From: Ignavibacteria bacterium UBA2333
GTDB lineage: Bacteria; Bacteroidota; Ignavibacteria; Kapaibacteriales; Kapaibacteriaceae
Direction of reading: 5' to 3'
Assembly (NCBI GenBank): GCA_002344895.1
Contig: DDUR01000061.1
Coordinates: forward strand, 1 to 64,000
DNA: 64,000 nt
Made by a program: the position numbers and the translations under genes. Below are positions 9,675-17,367 of the stretch, in pieces. Every line of letters begins with the position of its first letter. The first letter of the stretch is position 1. The notes below the pieces were generated by a model, which ran no database searches, was not told the DNA's origin, and saw nothing but the letters and a program-made list of their open reading frames with translations.

Positions 9675-11584
9675 TACTTGTAGCTCCGAGTAGCGAGTTG
9701 AACGTTTTCGAAGACGAGATTCTCTTTATGCAGGACAGGCTTTGCCGTATCGCCTGTATACTCCCACGCGGCTACATACGTGTAGTCGTCGTCATTCCGC
9801 TTTGCTTCTCCCTCATCCTGGTACTCTTCACGGAAATGACCTCCACACGACTCATTACGGTGAAGTGCGTCAACACACATGAGTTCGGCAAACTCCATAA
9901 AGTCTGCAACACGTGTGGCATGTTCGAGCGTCTGATTGAGGGCTTCACCCGATCCAGGAACGGTAAGATTTTTCCAGAACTCTTCACGGAGTTCGGGGAT
10001 CTTTTTGAGCGCTGTTTTCAGTCCTGCTTCATTCCGAGCCATACCGCAATAGTCCCACATAATCTTGCCAAGCTCACGATGGAACGACGCTGGTGTGCGT
10101 TTACCATTGATATTGAGCAATGTGTGAACCTTCTGCTCGGCTGCAGCTGCTGCTTCGCGGAATTCTGGTGCGTCTGTGTACACAGTGTCCAATCCGCCCT
10201 TGGCCAGATATCCACCGAGTGTATACGGTATGACAAAGTATCCGTCGGCCAAACCCTGCATAAGTGCAGAAGCACCGAGACGATTAGCACCGTGATCGGA
10301 GAAGTTGGCCTCACCAAGGACAAAGAGTCCGGGCAGGTTCGACATTAAGTCATAATCTACCCAAAGGCCACCCATTGTGTAGTGAACGGCAGGATAGATC
10401 CGCATAGGTACCGAGTATGGGTCTTCGCCCGTAATGCGCTCATACATCTCGAACAGGTTGCCGTACCGATCTTCAATCGTCTTACGACCAAGTCGTTTAA
10501 TGGCATCGGCAAAGTCGAGATACACACCTAAACCGCCGGGTCCAACGCCGCGTCCATCATCACAAGCTTCCTTCGCGGCGCGTGAAGCTATGTCACGTGG
10601 CGAGAGGTTACCAAACGAAGGATACTTGCGCTCGAGATAATAATCTCTTTCATCTTCAGGAATTTGATCGGGTGCGCGGTTATCACCGCGTTTTTTTGGC
10701 ACCCAGATCCGACCGTCGTTTCGCAATGACTCCGACATGAGTGTCAGTTTTGACTGATAGTCTCCACTCACTGGAATACAAGTTGGATGGATCTGCGTGT
10801 AACACGGATTACCAAACAAAGCTCCCCGCTTATGAGCGCGGAAGGCTGCCGTTACATTACATGCTTTCGCATTGGTTGACAGGTAAAATACGTTACCATA
10901 TCCACCCGTACACAACAGCACTGCATCCGCAGCGTGTGTTTCAATCTTTCCTGTTGTGAGGTCACGCGTTACAATTCCACGTGCACGTCCATTCACCACA
11001 ACAAGGTCCATCATTTCCTTCTTGGTGTGCATACGCACCTTACCCAGGCCTACCTGTCGTTCTAGTGCCTGGTATGCACCAATCAGCAGCTGCTGCCCCG
11101 TTTGCCCCCTGGCATAGAAGGTTCGCGATACCTGTGCGCCACCAAAGGAACGGTTGGCAAGGTATCCGCCGTACTCACGCGCAAACGGCACACCTTGGGC
11201 AACACACTGGTCAATGATGTTTACACTGACCTGTGCGAGACGGTAAACGTTTGCTTCACGCGCACGGAAGTCACCGCCCTTAATCGTATCATAAAACAGC
11301 CGCCACACACTGTCACCATCATTCTGATAGTTCTTGGCAGCATTGATACCGCCCTGGGCGGCAATCGAATGAGCACGGCGGGGCGAGTCGTGATACGTAA
11401 AAGCTTGAACATTGTAGCCAAGTTCCGCCAGCGTTGCAGCTGCCGACGCTCCGGCAAGGCCTGTGCCAACGACGATGACGTTGAACTTCCGCTTGTTTGC
11501 GGGGTTTACGAGTTTGAGCTCGGCACGATGCCGGTCCCACTTTTGCTCGAGAGGCCCCGAAGGGATGTTGTTCTTCAGATCCAT
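9674..11584 (-). CDS. sdhA: Succinate dehydrogenase / fumarate reductase flavoprotein subunit
   Basis: 636 residues. It oxidises succinate to fumarate (or the reverse) using covalently bound FAD on the cytoplasmic face of complex II. The dinucleotide fold GTGLAG is at residues 40-45. The segment AHSIAAQGGINAAKNY holds the likely FAD-attachment His72. The substrate/FAD region HYTMGGLWVDYD and GEANFSDHGANRLGASAL is intact. Its length and the single-anchor operon CAB match the type B enzyme of Bacteroidota and epsilon-like lineages. A G-tract element (11095-11110) lies inside the gene. Direction of the reaction in vivo cannot be read from sequence. Confidence 0.96.
   Translation of the reverse strand: MDLKNNIPSGPLEQKWDRHRAELKLVNPANKRKFNVIVVGTGLAGASAAATLAELGYNVQAFTYHDSPRRAHSIAAQGGINAAKNYQNDGDSVWRLFYDTIKGGDFRAREANVYRLAQVSVNIIDQCVAQGVPFAREYGGYLANRSFGGAQVSRTFYARGQTGQQLLIGAYQALERQVGLGKVRMHTKKEMMDLVVVNGRARGIVTRDLTTGKIETHAADAVLLCTGGYGNVFYLSTNAKACNVTAAFRAHKRGALFGNPCYTQIHPTCIPVSGDYQSKLTLMSESLRNDGRIWVPKKRGDNRAPDQIPEDERDYYLERKYPSFGNLSPRDIASRAAKEACDDGRGVGPGGLGVYLDFADAIKRLGRKTIEDRYGNLFEMYERITGEDPYSVPMRIYPAVHYTMGGLWVDYDLMSNLPGLFVLGEANFSDHGANRLGASALMQGLADGYFVIPYTLGGYLAKGGLDTVYTDAPEFREAAAAAEQKVHTLLNINGKRTPASFHRELGKIMWDYCGMARNEAGLKTALKKIPELREEFWKNLTVPGSGEALNQTLEHATRVADFMEFAELMCVDALHRNESCGGHFREEYQDEGEAKRNDDDYTYVAAWEYTGDTAKPVLHKENLVFENVQLATRSYK
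11095..11110 (-). repeat. G-tract element, copy 1
   Basis: G-rich strand reads AGGGGGCAAACGGGGC, inside sdhA, where it encodes part of the segment RGQTGQ. It shares the 14-mer GGGGCAAACGGGGC with the copy at 43814. Confidence 0.6.
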
Positions 11585-11615
11585 AGGGTGTTTCGTCCGT
11601 CCGTTGATTCGTTGT

Positions 11616-12305
11616 TTATTTCACGATTCCCGCGACAACACCAAGCGGGACGCTGGAGAAGCCGACGGCAATTGCGATGGAAAGACCGACGCCCAAACGA
11701 CGGATGATGGTCACGTACTTGGGATGGCTTACGCCAAGTGTCTGCATGGCACTCGAAATCGCATGGTTAAGATGCAGGCCCGTCAGGACCATCGCAAGAA
11801 GGTAGGTTACCACTATCAATGGTTCACGAAAACTCGCTATCACCATGTGATACACGTCATGCCGTCCCAACGCATCCGTCTGATTGTAAAAATCAGGATT
11901 TGTGAGCCCCCACGTGAAGTGGGCTAGGTGGTAGACTCCATACGCAAGGATCAACAACCCGCTCAAGAGCATGGTCCTTGATGCAACGGTACTTTTTCTT
12001 GACTCTGTTCGAGCATACGAAACCGGACGCGCAGCACGATTCTTTGCACTCAGGCGAATTGCCGATACAATGTGAAGAACAAAGATTGCCACGAGTCCTA
12101 GTCGAACAACCCACAACAGTGTTCCATGGCCTAACGAGCGCAGCCATACACCGTATTCATTCATTGCCTCTTCGCCAACAAAGACGAGGAGGTTGCCGGA
12201 GAGATGGCCAAGTAGAAAAAGCACGATTAGGACGCCTGTGATGGCCATCACCCATTTCGTGAGGATCGTTGACCGCCATAATTCGCCAAAGGTTCGCATG
12301 GACAT
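11616..12305 (-). CDS. sdhC: Succinate dehydrogenase cytochrome b558-type membrane anchor
   Basis: 229 residues from the ATG at 12305 (MSMRTFGELW); a GTG at 12347 would add 14 residues with no family support. Five hydrophobic helices are visible, with histidines suitable as haem ligands in LFLLGHLSGN, FVLHIVSAIR, YHLAHFTWG, DVYHMV and LTGLHLNHAIS. This is the single-chain, di-haem anchor of type B complex II, which passes electrons to or from the quinone pool. It is first in the operon, 31 bases ahead of sdhA. The predicted promoter box TAAGTTTG is at 12359-12366. Confidence 0.93.
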   Translation of the reverse strand: MSMRTFGELWRSTILTKWVMAITGVLIVLFLLGHLSGNLLVFVGEEAMNEYGVWLRSLGHGTLLWVVRLGLVAIFVLHIVSAIRLSAKNRAARPVSYARTESRKSTVASRTMLLSGLLILAYGVYHLAHFTWGLTNPDFYNQTDALGRHDVYHMVIASFREPLIVVTYLLAMVLTGLHLNHAISSAMQTLGVSHPKYVTIIRRLGVGLSIAIAVGFSSVPLGVVAGIVK

Positions 12306-12358
12306 GGTTCCCACAAGTTTCGACCGAGTGAACACGTTTTGGTTCACGAAAGTGCCGG

Positions 12359-12366
12359 CAAACTTA
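12359..12366 (-). promoter_or_regulatory. Promoter box of the sdhCAB operon
   Basis: Reading leftward the sequence is TAAGTTTG, an exact TAnnTTTG match. It sits 53 bases before the chosen sdhC ATG. A G-tract element (12372-12388) lies just upstream of it, between the divergent sdhC and ABC ATPase genes. Confidence 0.5.
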
Positions 12367-12371
12367 CGGAA

Positions 12372-12388
12372 GGGGGCTGAAAGGGGCT
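12372..12388 (+). repeat. G-tract element, copy 2 (intergenic)
   Basis: GGGGGCTGAAAGGGGCT in the short gap between sdhC and the divergent ABC ATPase gene. It is one of three copies found outside coding sequence. Confidence 0.6.
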
Positions 12389-12395
12389 ACTCGCG

Positions 12396-12403
12396 TAGTT
12401 TCG
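12396..12403 (+). promoter_or_regulatory. Promoter-like box of the interrupted ABC ATPase gene
   Basis: TAGTTTCG matches TAnnTTTG at 7 of 8 positions and ends 4 bases before the ATG at 12408, a spacing seen at other genes in this window and suggesting a leaderless transcript. Confidence 0.35.
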
Positions 12404-12407
12404 CAGG

Positions 12408-13328
12408 ATGATTATGCTGAACATCTCCAATATCGTGAAGCGCTTTGGCGCTCACGTTGCAAATGACGGTATCACGTTTAACGTTGAGGCAGGCCGCATC
12501 TTCGGCCTCCTTGGCCCAAATGGTGCTGGTAAAACAACCCTCATCCGGATGATTACGAATATCATCATGCCCGATGAAGGTTCGATTACTCTTGATGGAC
12601 ATCCTGTTTCTGCCGAACAACAGAACGTGATTGGATACCTTCCGGAAGAACGTGGACTGTATAAGAAATTGCGTGTTGGCGAACAGCTAACCTACTTTGG
12701 ACGGCTGAAAGGCCTGAGCCCAGCAGAGGCAACACGTCGTGCTCATTGGTGGCTGCACCGACTTGGGGCCGACGGCTGAGATACAAAGAAAGTCCAGGAG
12801 TTATCGAAAGGTATGCAGCAGAAGGTGCAGTTTATTGGCACCGTGCTCCACGAACCAAAACTCTTAATTCTTGATGAACCCTTCAGTGGTCTTGATCCCG
12901 TCAACTCTGATTTGCTCATCAATGTCATTCATGAACTTCGTGATCGCGGCACAACAATCGTGCTGAGTACGCATCAGATGGATCAAGTTGAACGACTCTG
13001 CGATGATATCGTTCTCGTGAACAAGGGCCGAATTGTACTCTCAGGAAATGTCCGCGAGGTAAAGTCGCGGTTCCGTTCAGATCGACTTCATCTTGAGTAC
13101 GATGGTGACGATGCCGTTATTCGTTCTATTCCCGGCACGCAGGTCATCGTGTCATCGGCTGGACGTGTTACCCTCGCTCTTCACGAAGGGACCGAACCAC
13201 AAGAAGTACTTCAGCATGCTCTCAAAAGCGTCGTAATCCGACGTTTTGAGGTTGCCGAACCTTCCTTACACGACATCTTTGTGCGAACCGTACGCGAAGA
13301 ATCAGAAAGCGTAACATCGGCCGGCTAA
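12408..13328 (+). pseudogene. ABC transporter ATP-binding protein interrupted by an in-frame TGA
   Basis: A 306-codon reading frame with one internal TGA at 12777-12779. Upstream lie Walker A (GPNGAGKTT) and the Q-loop region (GYLPEERGLYKKL). Downstream in the same frame lie the signature LSKGMQQK, Walker B (LLILDEP), the D-loop (SGLDPVN), the switch histidine (STHQM) and a C-terminal DUF4162-like segment. Relatives usually have a tryptophan at this point (W before xxKKVEELSKG), so a single TGG to TGA change explains the break. It is not a frameshift. TGA is the normal stop of other genes here. No ABC-2 permease follows, so the ATPase is an orphan. The start may be ATG 12408 or ATG 12414. It could be a decaying gene, a sequencing error, or a readthrough product. 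Confidence 0.8.
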
Positions 13329-13330
13329 CA

Positions 13331-13894
13331 TCAGAACGACGTCGACCCTACAAGAAAGAGTCCATGATGATCAGTAATTGACGTTGATCGACTCGGATCA
13401 ATAAACGTCATATATCGAAGTCGTAACGAGCCATGCCGGAATACGCCGAGACTGATGTCCATACCAACAGCAGGACGTATATCCGATTCGTAGCGCAATC
13501 GCGCGGAAATGGCTACACCGACGAAGATGCCACCGCCGATTCCTTCGCGTTCTCCATCGATGTGTTTGTCTTGAACGCGGAACATGAGGCCAAACGGCAC
13601 CTGAACCGTTGATATATCCGGTGAGCCATCCCGATAGGAAAAACCAAACGTTGGCATGATATGAACACCAATGTTCACATCTGCGCGGACGATGGGCCAC
13701 GTCATTGCCACTCCGACGCCGAGTGTACCAGTCAGCGTATCCGAGGCGCGCGTCAAGAGCGGACCAACAATGATTTCACCGTCACCACCACGAAGTGGAC
13801 GGCGTTGTGCCAGGGCAGTCGCACAACTCGTAACCAGAAGTGCTGACATAAGTAACTTCGACGTTATGGCGATCCGATCTTTACGACGCAACAT
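13331..13894 (-). CDS. Predicted exported beta-rich envelope protein, unknown function
   Basis: About 187 residues from the ATG at 13894, which gives a basic n-region (LRRKDR), a hydrophobic core and a cleavage-like ATALAQ end. A shorter ATG at 13849 leaves too short a signal peptide. The rest alternates polar and hydrophobic residues in strand-like stretches (LGVGVAMTW, GGIFVGVAISARLRYE, GSLRLRYMTF), ending in an aromatic residue (GSTSF), as in small outer-membrane barrels. I do not recognise a family. Its start overlaps the start of divergent mltG by 28 bases, so the two may share regulatory sequence. Its stop lies two bases from the end of the ABC ATPase gene. Confidence 0.6.
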   Translation of the reverse strand: MLRRKDRIAITSKLLMSALLVTSCATALAQRRPLRGGDGEIIVGPLLTRASDTLTGTLGVGVAMTWPIVRADVNIGVHIMPTFGFSYRDGSPDISTVQVPFGLMFRVQDKHIDGEREGIGGGIFVGVAISARLRYESDIRPAVGMDISLGVFRHGSLRLRYMTFIDPSRSTSITDHHGLFLVGSTSF

Positions 13895-14888
13895 TTTTGT
13901 GATGATGGTTCTAACCGTTGTCCTCACACTGAGTGTTTGTCACATCAAACTGTCTTCACGCATCACGATTCACGGTGATGGTTTCGTGTATGTGCCCGTC
14001 GGATCATCCGTGATGGCGGCCGTCGATAGCCTTGAAAGCCATGCAGACCTACCGTCTCCCGTCCTTGCCCGACTAACAGCTCGCGCACTTACGGGAATTG
14101 CTGGTAAGCAGGTTCAAGCCGGATGGTTTAAACTCGATACAACGATGACACTCCTTGATGCGGTTACGGCGATCGTTGGCGGCCGATATCGCTCCACGAT
14201 TCGTGTTACAATCCCGGAAGGACTCACCATACGCGAGATTGCCGGTATTCTTCAGTCAAAGGCAGAAGTTGATTCTTCCGACTTTCTTCGTTGGGCATCA
14301 TCGGACTCAACATGTGAGATGTATGGGGCAGAAGGGGCTTCGATGGAAGGTTACTTAATGCCCGATACGTATGACGTGCGTTGGAGGTCCGAGGCATCGG
14401 ATGTTGGTACTCGACTAGCTCGACATTTTTTTGATACCTGGAATCGGCACTGTGAGGGCTTGTTAGCTGCATCAGGCCGCACTCGGCACGAGATAATAAC
14501 TCTTGCAAGTATCGTTCAGGCAGAAGCAGCTGTTGTTGACGAAATGCCAAGAATTGCCGGTGTGTATGTTAATCGACTCGGGCGTAACATGCGTCTGGAA
14601 GCAGACCCGACAGTGCAATACGGCCTTGGTGTTCGCAGACGACTGTTCTATGGAGATCTTGACGATAACCATGACTATAACACATACCGAATCACTGGCC
14701 TACCTCCAGGCCCCATCAACAACCCCGGCCTTGCGGCAATGCGTGCAGCTTTAACACCAGAGGAACACGACAATCTTTTCTTTGTTGCACGTGGTGATGG
14801 TTCAGGGTTACACTACTTTGCACGTTCCGCAAACGAACACAAACGGAACGTTGCATTGTACCGAGCCCGCCGCAACAGAGGTCAATAG
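13866..14888 (+). CDS. mltG: Endolytic murein transglycosylase
   Basis: 340 residues, normal for MltG (YceG). It cleaves nascent glycan strands at the inner membrane and sets their length. One N-terminal membrane helix (residues about 9-27) is followed by a LysM-like region and the catalytic domain. Family motifs are RVTIPEGLTIREIA, the MEGYLMPDTYDV block, LASIVQAEA with the conserved glutamate, NRLGRNMRLEADPTVQYG, and YNTYRITGLPPGPINNPG. The frame is open further upstream, but homology and the membrane helix begin at the ATG at 13866. It overlaps the start of the divergent envelope protein gene. A G-tract element encodes GAEGA within it. Confidence 0.94.
   Translation: MAIRSLRRNIFVMMVLTVVLTLSVCHIKLSSRITIHGDGFVYVPVGSSVMAAVDSLESHADLPSPVLARLTARALTGIAGKQVQAGWFKLDTTMTLLDAVTAIVGGRYRSTIRVTIPEGLTIREIAGILQSKAEVDSSDFLRWASSDSTCEMYGAEGASMEGYLMPDTYDVRWRSEASDVGTRLARHFFDTWNRHCEGLLAASGRTRHEIITLASIVQAEAAVVDEMPRIAGVYVNRLGRNMRLEADPTVQYGLGVRRRLFYGDLDDNHDYNTYRITGLPPGPINNPGLAAMRAALTPEEHDNLFFVARGDGSGLHYFARSANEHKRNVALYRARRNRGQ
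14325..14340 (+). repeat. G-tract element, copy 3
   Basis: GGGGCAGAAGGGGCTT inside mltG, encoding GAEGA. The first 15 bases are identical to the copy at 34820 in the unrelated phosphorylase gene, in the same reading frame. Confidence 0.65.
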
Positions 14889-15002
14889 TAGCACAAGGTC
14901 CAACATCGTCGTGTTTCGGCACCACAAATCTTTTTTATGACATATGACGGTTACGACTGCATCAACGTCCGTAACGCCATGTGTACGGCCGGTACACTAT
15001 GA
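14889..15002. other. Convergent intergenic region with hairpin
   Basis: The gap between mltG and the GldM-like gene ends in GTGTAC-ggccg-GTACAC (14981-14997), a 6-bp stem just past the stop of the leftward gene. No T-tract follows, so it is only a weak terminator candidate. Confidence 0.3.
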
Positions 15003-16478
15003 TCAATTTGATGGAAGAACGGGGCTTACATATCCGCGCCCATCGCGAGCCTGAACTCTGAACACAAAGGGCTTCGACGCGTCACGCCGTTCTACTTCAA
15101 ACTCCTCGTACCAGCGTAATGTTGGGCGCTCAGACGACGAAACAGGTCGAAGTTGGCCGTAGATCTTTTTGGGTGACGTACAATTCCCGTCAACCACGAT
15201 GAGTTGCGGTCTGTTACGTTCCTTATCACCCCAGAAAATGACGACGATACGCCGTCGGCCATTACCGACGTCCTTAACGTCAACAATCTCTGGTCCAGGA
15301 AAAGCACGGATACGAAGTGGCACCGGACTTCCCTCACGAACACCGTCGATGAGTCGCTCAAACACAATGGTTCGATTTGTATCATTTTCGTTCGGCGTGA
15401 ACCGCAGAACATCACCTGTTGTCTCAACACGTATTGCCGTGCCCTCGCGAATCTGTGCCTTACTATTTGGGAGATCCGGCAGCTTTGTCACGAGCGAGTA
15501 CGTCATTCCAGGATAGATAACATCAGGCAGATCAACATTTTCAAGTGGACGCGCGGCAACGACAAATGATGTGGAAGCCTTTGCTCCGTCACGTCGTCTA
15601 GCAGTGACATCAATCGTTACAATTCCAGATCGTGGAGCTTTACCCTTTAAGATCACAGCGCGCCGCTCTGCGTCAAAACTGCGTTGAATATCTCCAGGAA
15701 GTTCGCCACTGACTGCGATTCGTGGAAGATCTACAAGATCTCGAGCCGCGTCTGCGCCACCTACGACGATACGGTTTGTCCACTCACGCGTAGCAAGCAG
15801 CTCTATTTTTTCTCGTTCAGCGCCCAACCAGAACTCGCCAAAGGCACCTTCACCTCCAGAGCCAACGGTCTGCGTAATCACGACGGTGTCGCGAGCGAAT
15901 ACCTTTGTGATATCCTCGCCACGTTCATTCTCTACGACGGTGGCAAGGACAAACTGTGTTGTTCCACTGACGCGTATACCTGCTGGGATCGCTGCTTGGT
16001 CAGAACGATGTGTTGTCGATGCTGACTTTGGTTGACCTGAACTCGTTAGTGTGACACGGAAGGTTCTTCCAGCGAGATCCGACATTGATGGTCGCCATCT
16101 GAAGAGAATGGCATGCCGATCTGCTCGTGGTTCCAGAGCGAACATCGACGTTGATGTGGAACCAGGCTCAACGGTCAGCACCTGTCCCGTAAGAACATCT
16201 TCAATACGAGCACTGACCCTGAGATCATCAACATCTCCGATAAACCGTATCGTATTGATACTATCAAGACCAAGGCGAGTAACAACGCCGGAAGTGTCAC
16301 GGCGTAATTGATGTTCAAGCCGGACACGTTCTGGCTGTAGTTCCAAACGGAATGACGACAATTCTACGTCCGCACTCACCTGCCGTTCGGACCCGTCCGG
16401 CAACAGCAGGACAAGGGCCATGAGGTAGAGAACGAAGTAAATGTCAATTCTGCGCCGTCTAGGATGCCGTGCGATCAT
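15003..16478 (-). CDS. GldM-like single-helix periplasmic protein (putative T9SS motor partner)
   Basis: About 491 residues from the ATG at 16478, which overlaps the end of the upstream gene by 20 bases; a longer start at 16553 is less likely. A basic stretch (RHPRRRRID) precedes one membrane helix (about residues 12-27, IYFVLYLMALVLLLP). The rest is beta-rich and periplasmic, with Ig-like segments (SGIVTIDVTARRR; RPTLRWYEEFEVERR). A single N-terminal helix, several beta domains, and position directly after a two-helix coiled-coil protein match the GldL-GldM arrangement of the proton-driven T9SS motor. The helical D1 domain of classical GldM is not obvious, so the relation is distant. It could instead be an unrelated envelope protein. 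Confidence 0.5.
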   Translation of the reverse strand: MIARHPRRRRIDIYFVLYLMALVLLLPDGSERQVSADVELSSFRLELQPERVRLEHQLRRDTSGVVTRLGLDSINTIRFIGDVDDLRVSARIEDVLTGQVLTVEPGSTSTSMFALEPRADRHAILFRWRPSMSDLAGRTFRVTLTSSGQPKSASTTHRSDQAAIPAGIRVSGTTQFVLATVVENERGEDITKVFARDTVVITQTVGSGGEGAFGEFWLGAEREKIELLATREWTNRIVVGGADAARDLVDLPRIAVSGELPGDIQRSFDAERRAVILKGKAPRSGIVTIDVTARRRDGAKASTSFVVAARPLENVDLPDVIYPGMTYSLVTKLPDLPNSKAQIREGTAIRVETTGDVLRFTPNENDTNRTIVFERLIDGVREGSPVPLRIRAFPGPEIVDVKDVGNGRRRIVVIFWGDKERNRPQLIVVDGNCTSPKKIYGQLRPVSSSERPTLRWYEEFEVERRDASKPFVFRVQARDGRGYVSPVLPSN

Positions 16479-17280
16479 CTCGGTCGAGTATGGTGCGCGA
16501 AAGGACTCGTTCAAGTTCTTTACGAACGAGACGTTCGACTTCCTGCTGTTCAACGGACTTCAGACGTTCTCCAAGTTGGCCAATTGAGGATGAGAACCCG
16601 TCAAGTGCAGCTGAAGTTGCCGACATAGATTGAAGGAGAGCCGGATTAGGAGCAACGGCATCAACGGCAGCCTGGACACCATCGCGCACCGTCGTGAGCA
16701 ACTGCTCTTGTCGTTCAACGAGGTCAGACAAGGTTGCCGATATTGTTTCTAACTGAACGGCCATGGCAGCATAGTCACGGCCGATTTCACCGAGCTCTCG
16801 AAGGAGCTCATCCGTTGCCCCAGATGAGGAGCCCCCTTGCCCCATGCCTGAACCGGAAAGAGTATCATCTTCCGGTGGACTAAAGAACATCACCGTAAAC
16901 AACACCGTCAGCAAGAGTGCTTCAACGATAATACCGGCAACTACGAGGGCCGGACTATCAATGACGTGTGTTCGATTGAGGCCGACGGCTACTAGCAGCA
17001 GTGCAGCACCGAAATAGACAAAGGCGTTAACGGTGGAATAGAAATGTCGATTGACGATTTCTTGTAACCACAGCGACGTGCCTGACCAAATCCCGAGTGG
17101 ATGCAAAATCAGGACGTTACGCTTTGTGAGCCGGTTGAGCTCTCGTTCCGTGGTACAGATTTGCCACAGGATCCGCAACGTGGCCGTCGCCCCGATCTGG
17201 CGATCATATCGCAGTTCGCGGAAGATTTCGCGCAGAAGAGCGCGTCCCTGAACGCCTGAAAGCGTCTCCAGTTGAGTCAT
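16459..17280 (-). CDS. GldL-like two-helix membrane protein with coiled-coil tail (putative T9SS motor)
   Basis: About 273 residues from the ATG at 17280; an ATG at 17349 would leave only 18 bases before the divergent gene. An N-terminal cytoplasmic region is followed by two membrane helices (FVYFGAALLLVAVGL and VVAGIIVEALLLTVLFTVMFF), then FSPPEDD, a Gly/Ser linker, and a long helical, heptad-like tail (LVERQEQLLTTVRDG, LGERLKSVEQQEVERLVRKE). Two helices, an acidic residue buried in the second helix (GIIVEALLL), PPEDD directly after it, and a coiled-coil tail are features of GldL, the proton channel of the T9SS motor. The next gene is GldM-like. Many T9SS cargo proteins lie nearby. Sequence similarity is too weak to be certain. 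Confidence 0.5.
   Translation of the reverse strand: MTQLETLSGVQGRALLREIFRELRYDRQIGATATLRILWQICTTERELNRLTKRNVLILHPLGIWSGTSLWLQEIVNRHFYSTVNAFVYFGAALLLVAVGLNRTHVIDSPALVVAGIIVEALLLTVLFTVMFFSPPEDDTLSGSGMGQGGSSSGATDELLRELGEIGRDYAAMAVQLETISATLSDLVERQEQLLTTVRDGVQAAVDAVAPNPALLQSMSATSAALDGFSSSIGQLGERLKSVEQQEVERLVRKELERVLSRTILDRDDRTAS
16831..16843 (-). repeat. G-tract element, copy 4
   Basis: G-rich strand reads GGGGCAAGGGGGC inside the GldL-like gene, encoding part of the Gly-rich linker (MGQGGSS). It has the shortest spacer of all copies (3 bases). Confidence 0.5.
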
Positions 17281-17367
17281 CGTTCGTAACCGATCGTGGG
17301 AATGGCGGTCAATGATACGGTTTTTCGCTACTATTGGCGACTGATCCATTGAGGAGGACCACTGCCG

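Noticed and set aside
9698..10348. A 216-codon open frame antisense to sdhA
   Set aside because: sdhA is certain there; the frame has no recognisable domain and an odd, Cys-rich composition.
12777..12813. Frameshift in the ABC ATPase gene
   Set aside because: The segments before and after are in the same frame; only a stop codon separates them.
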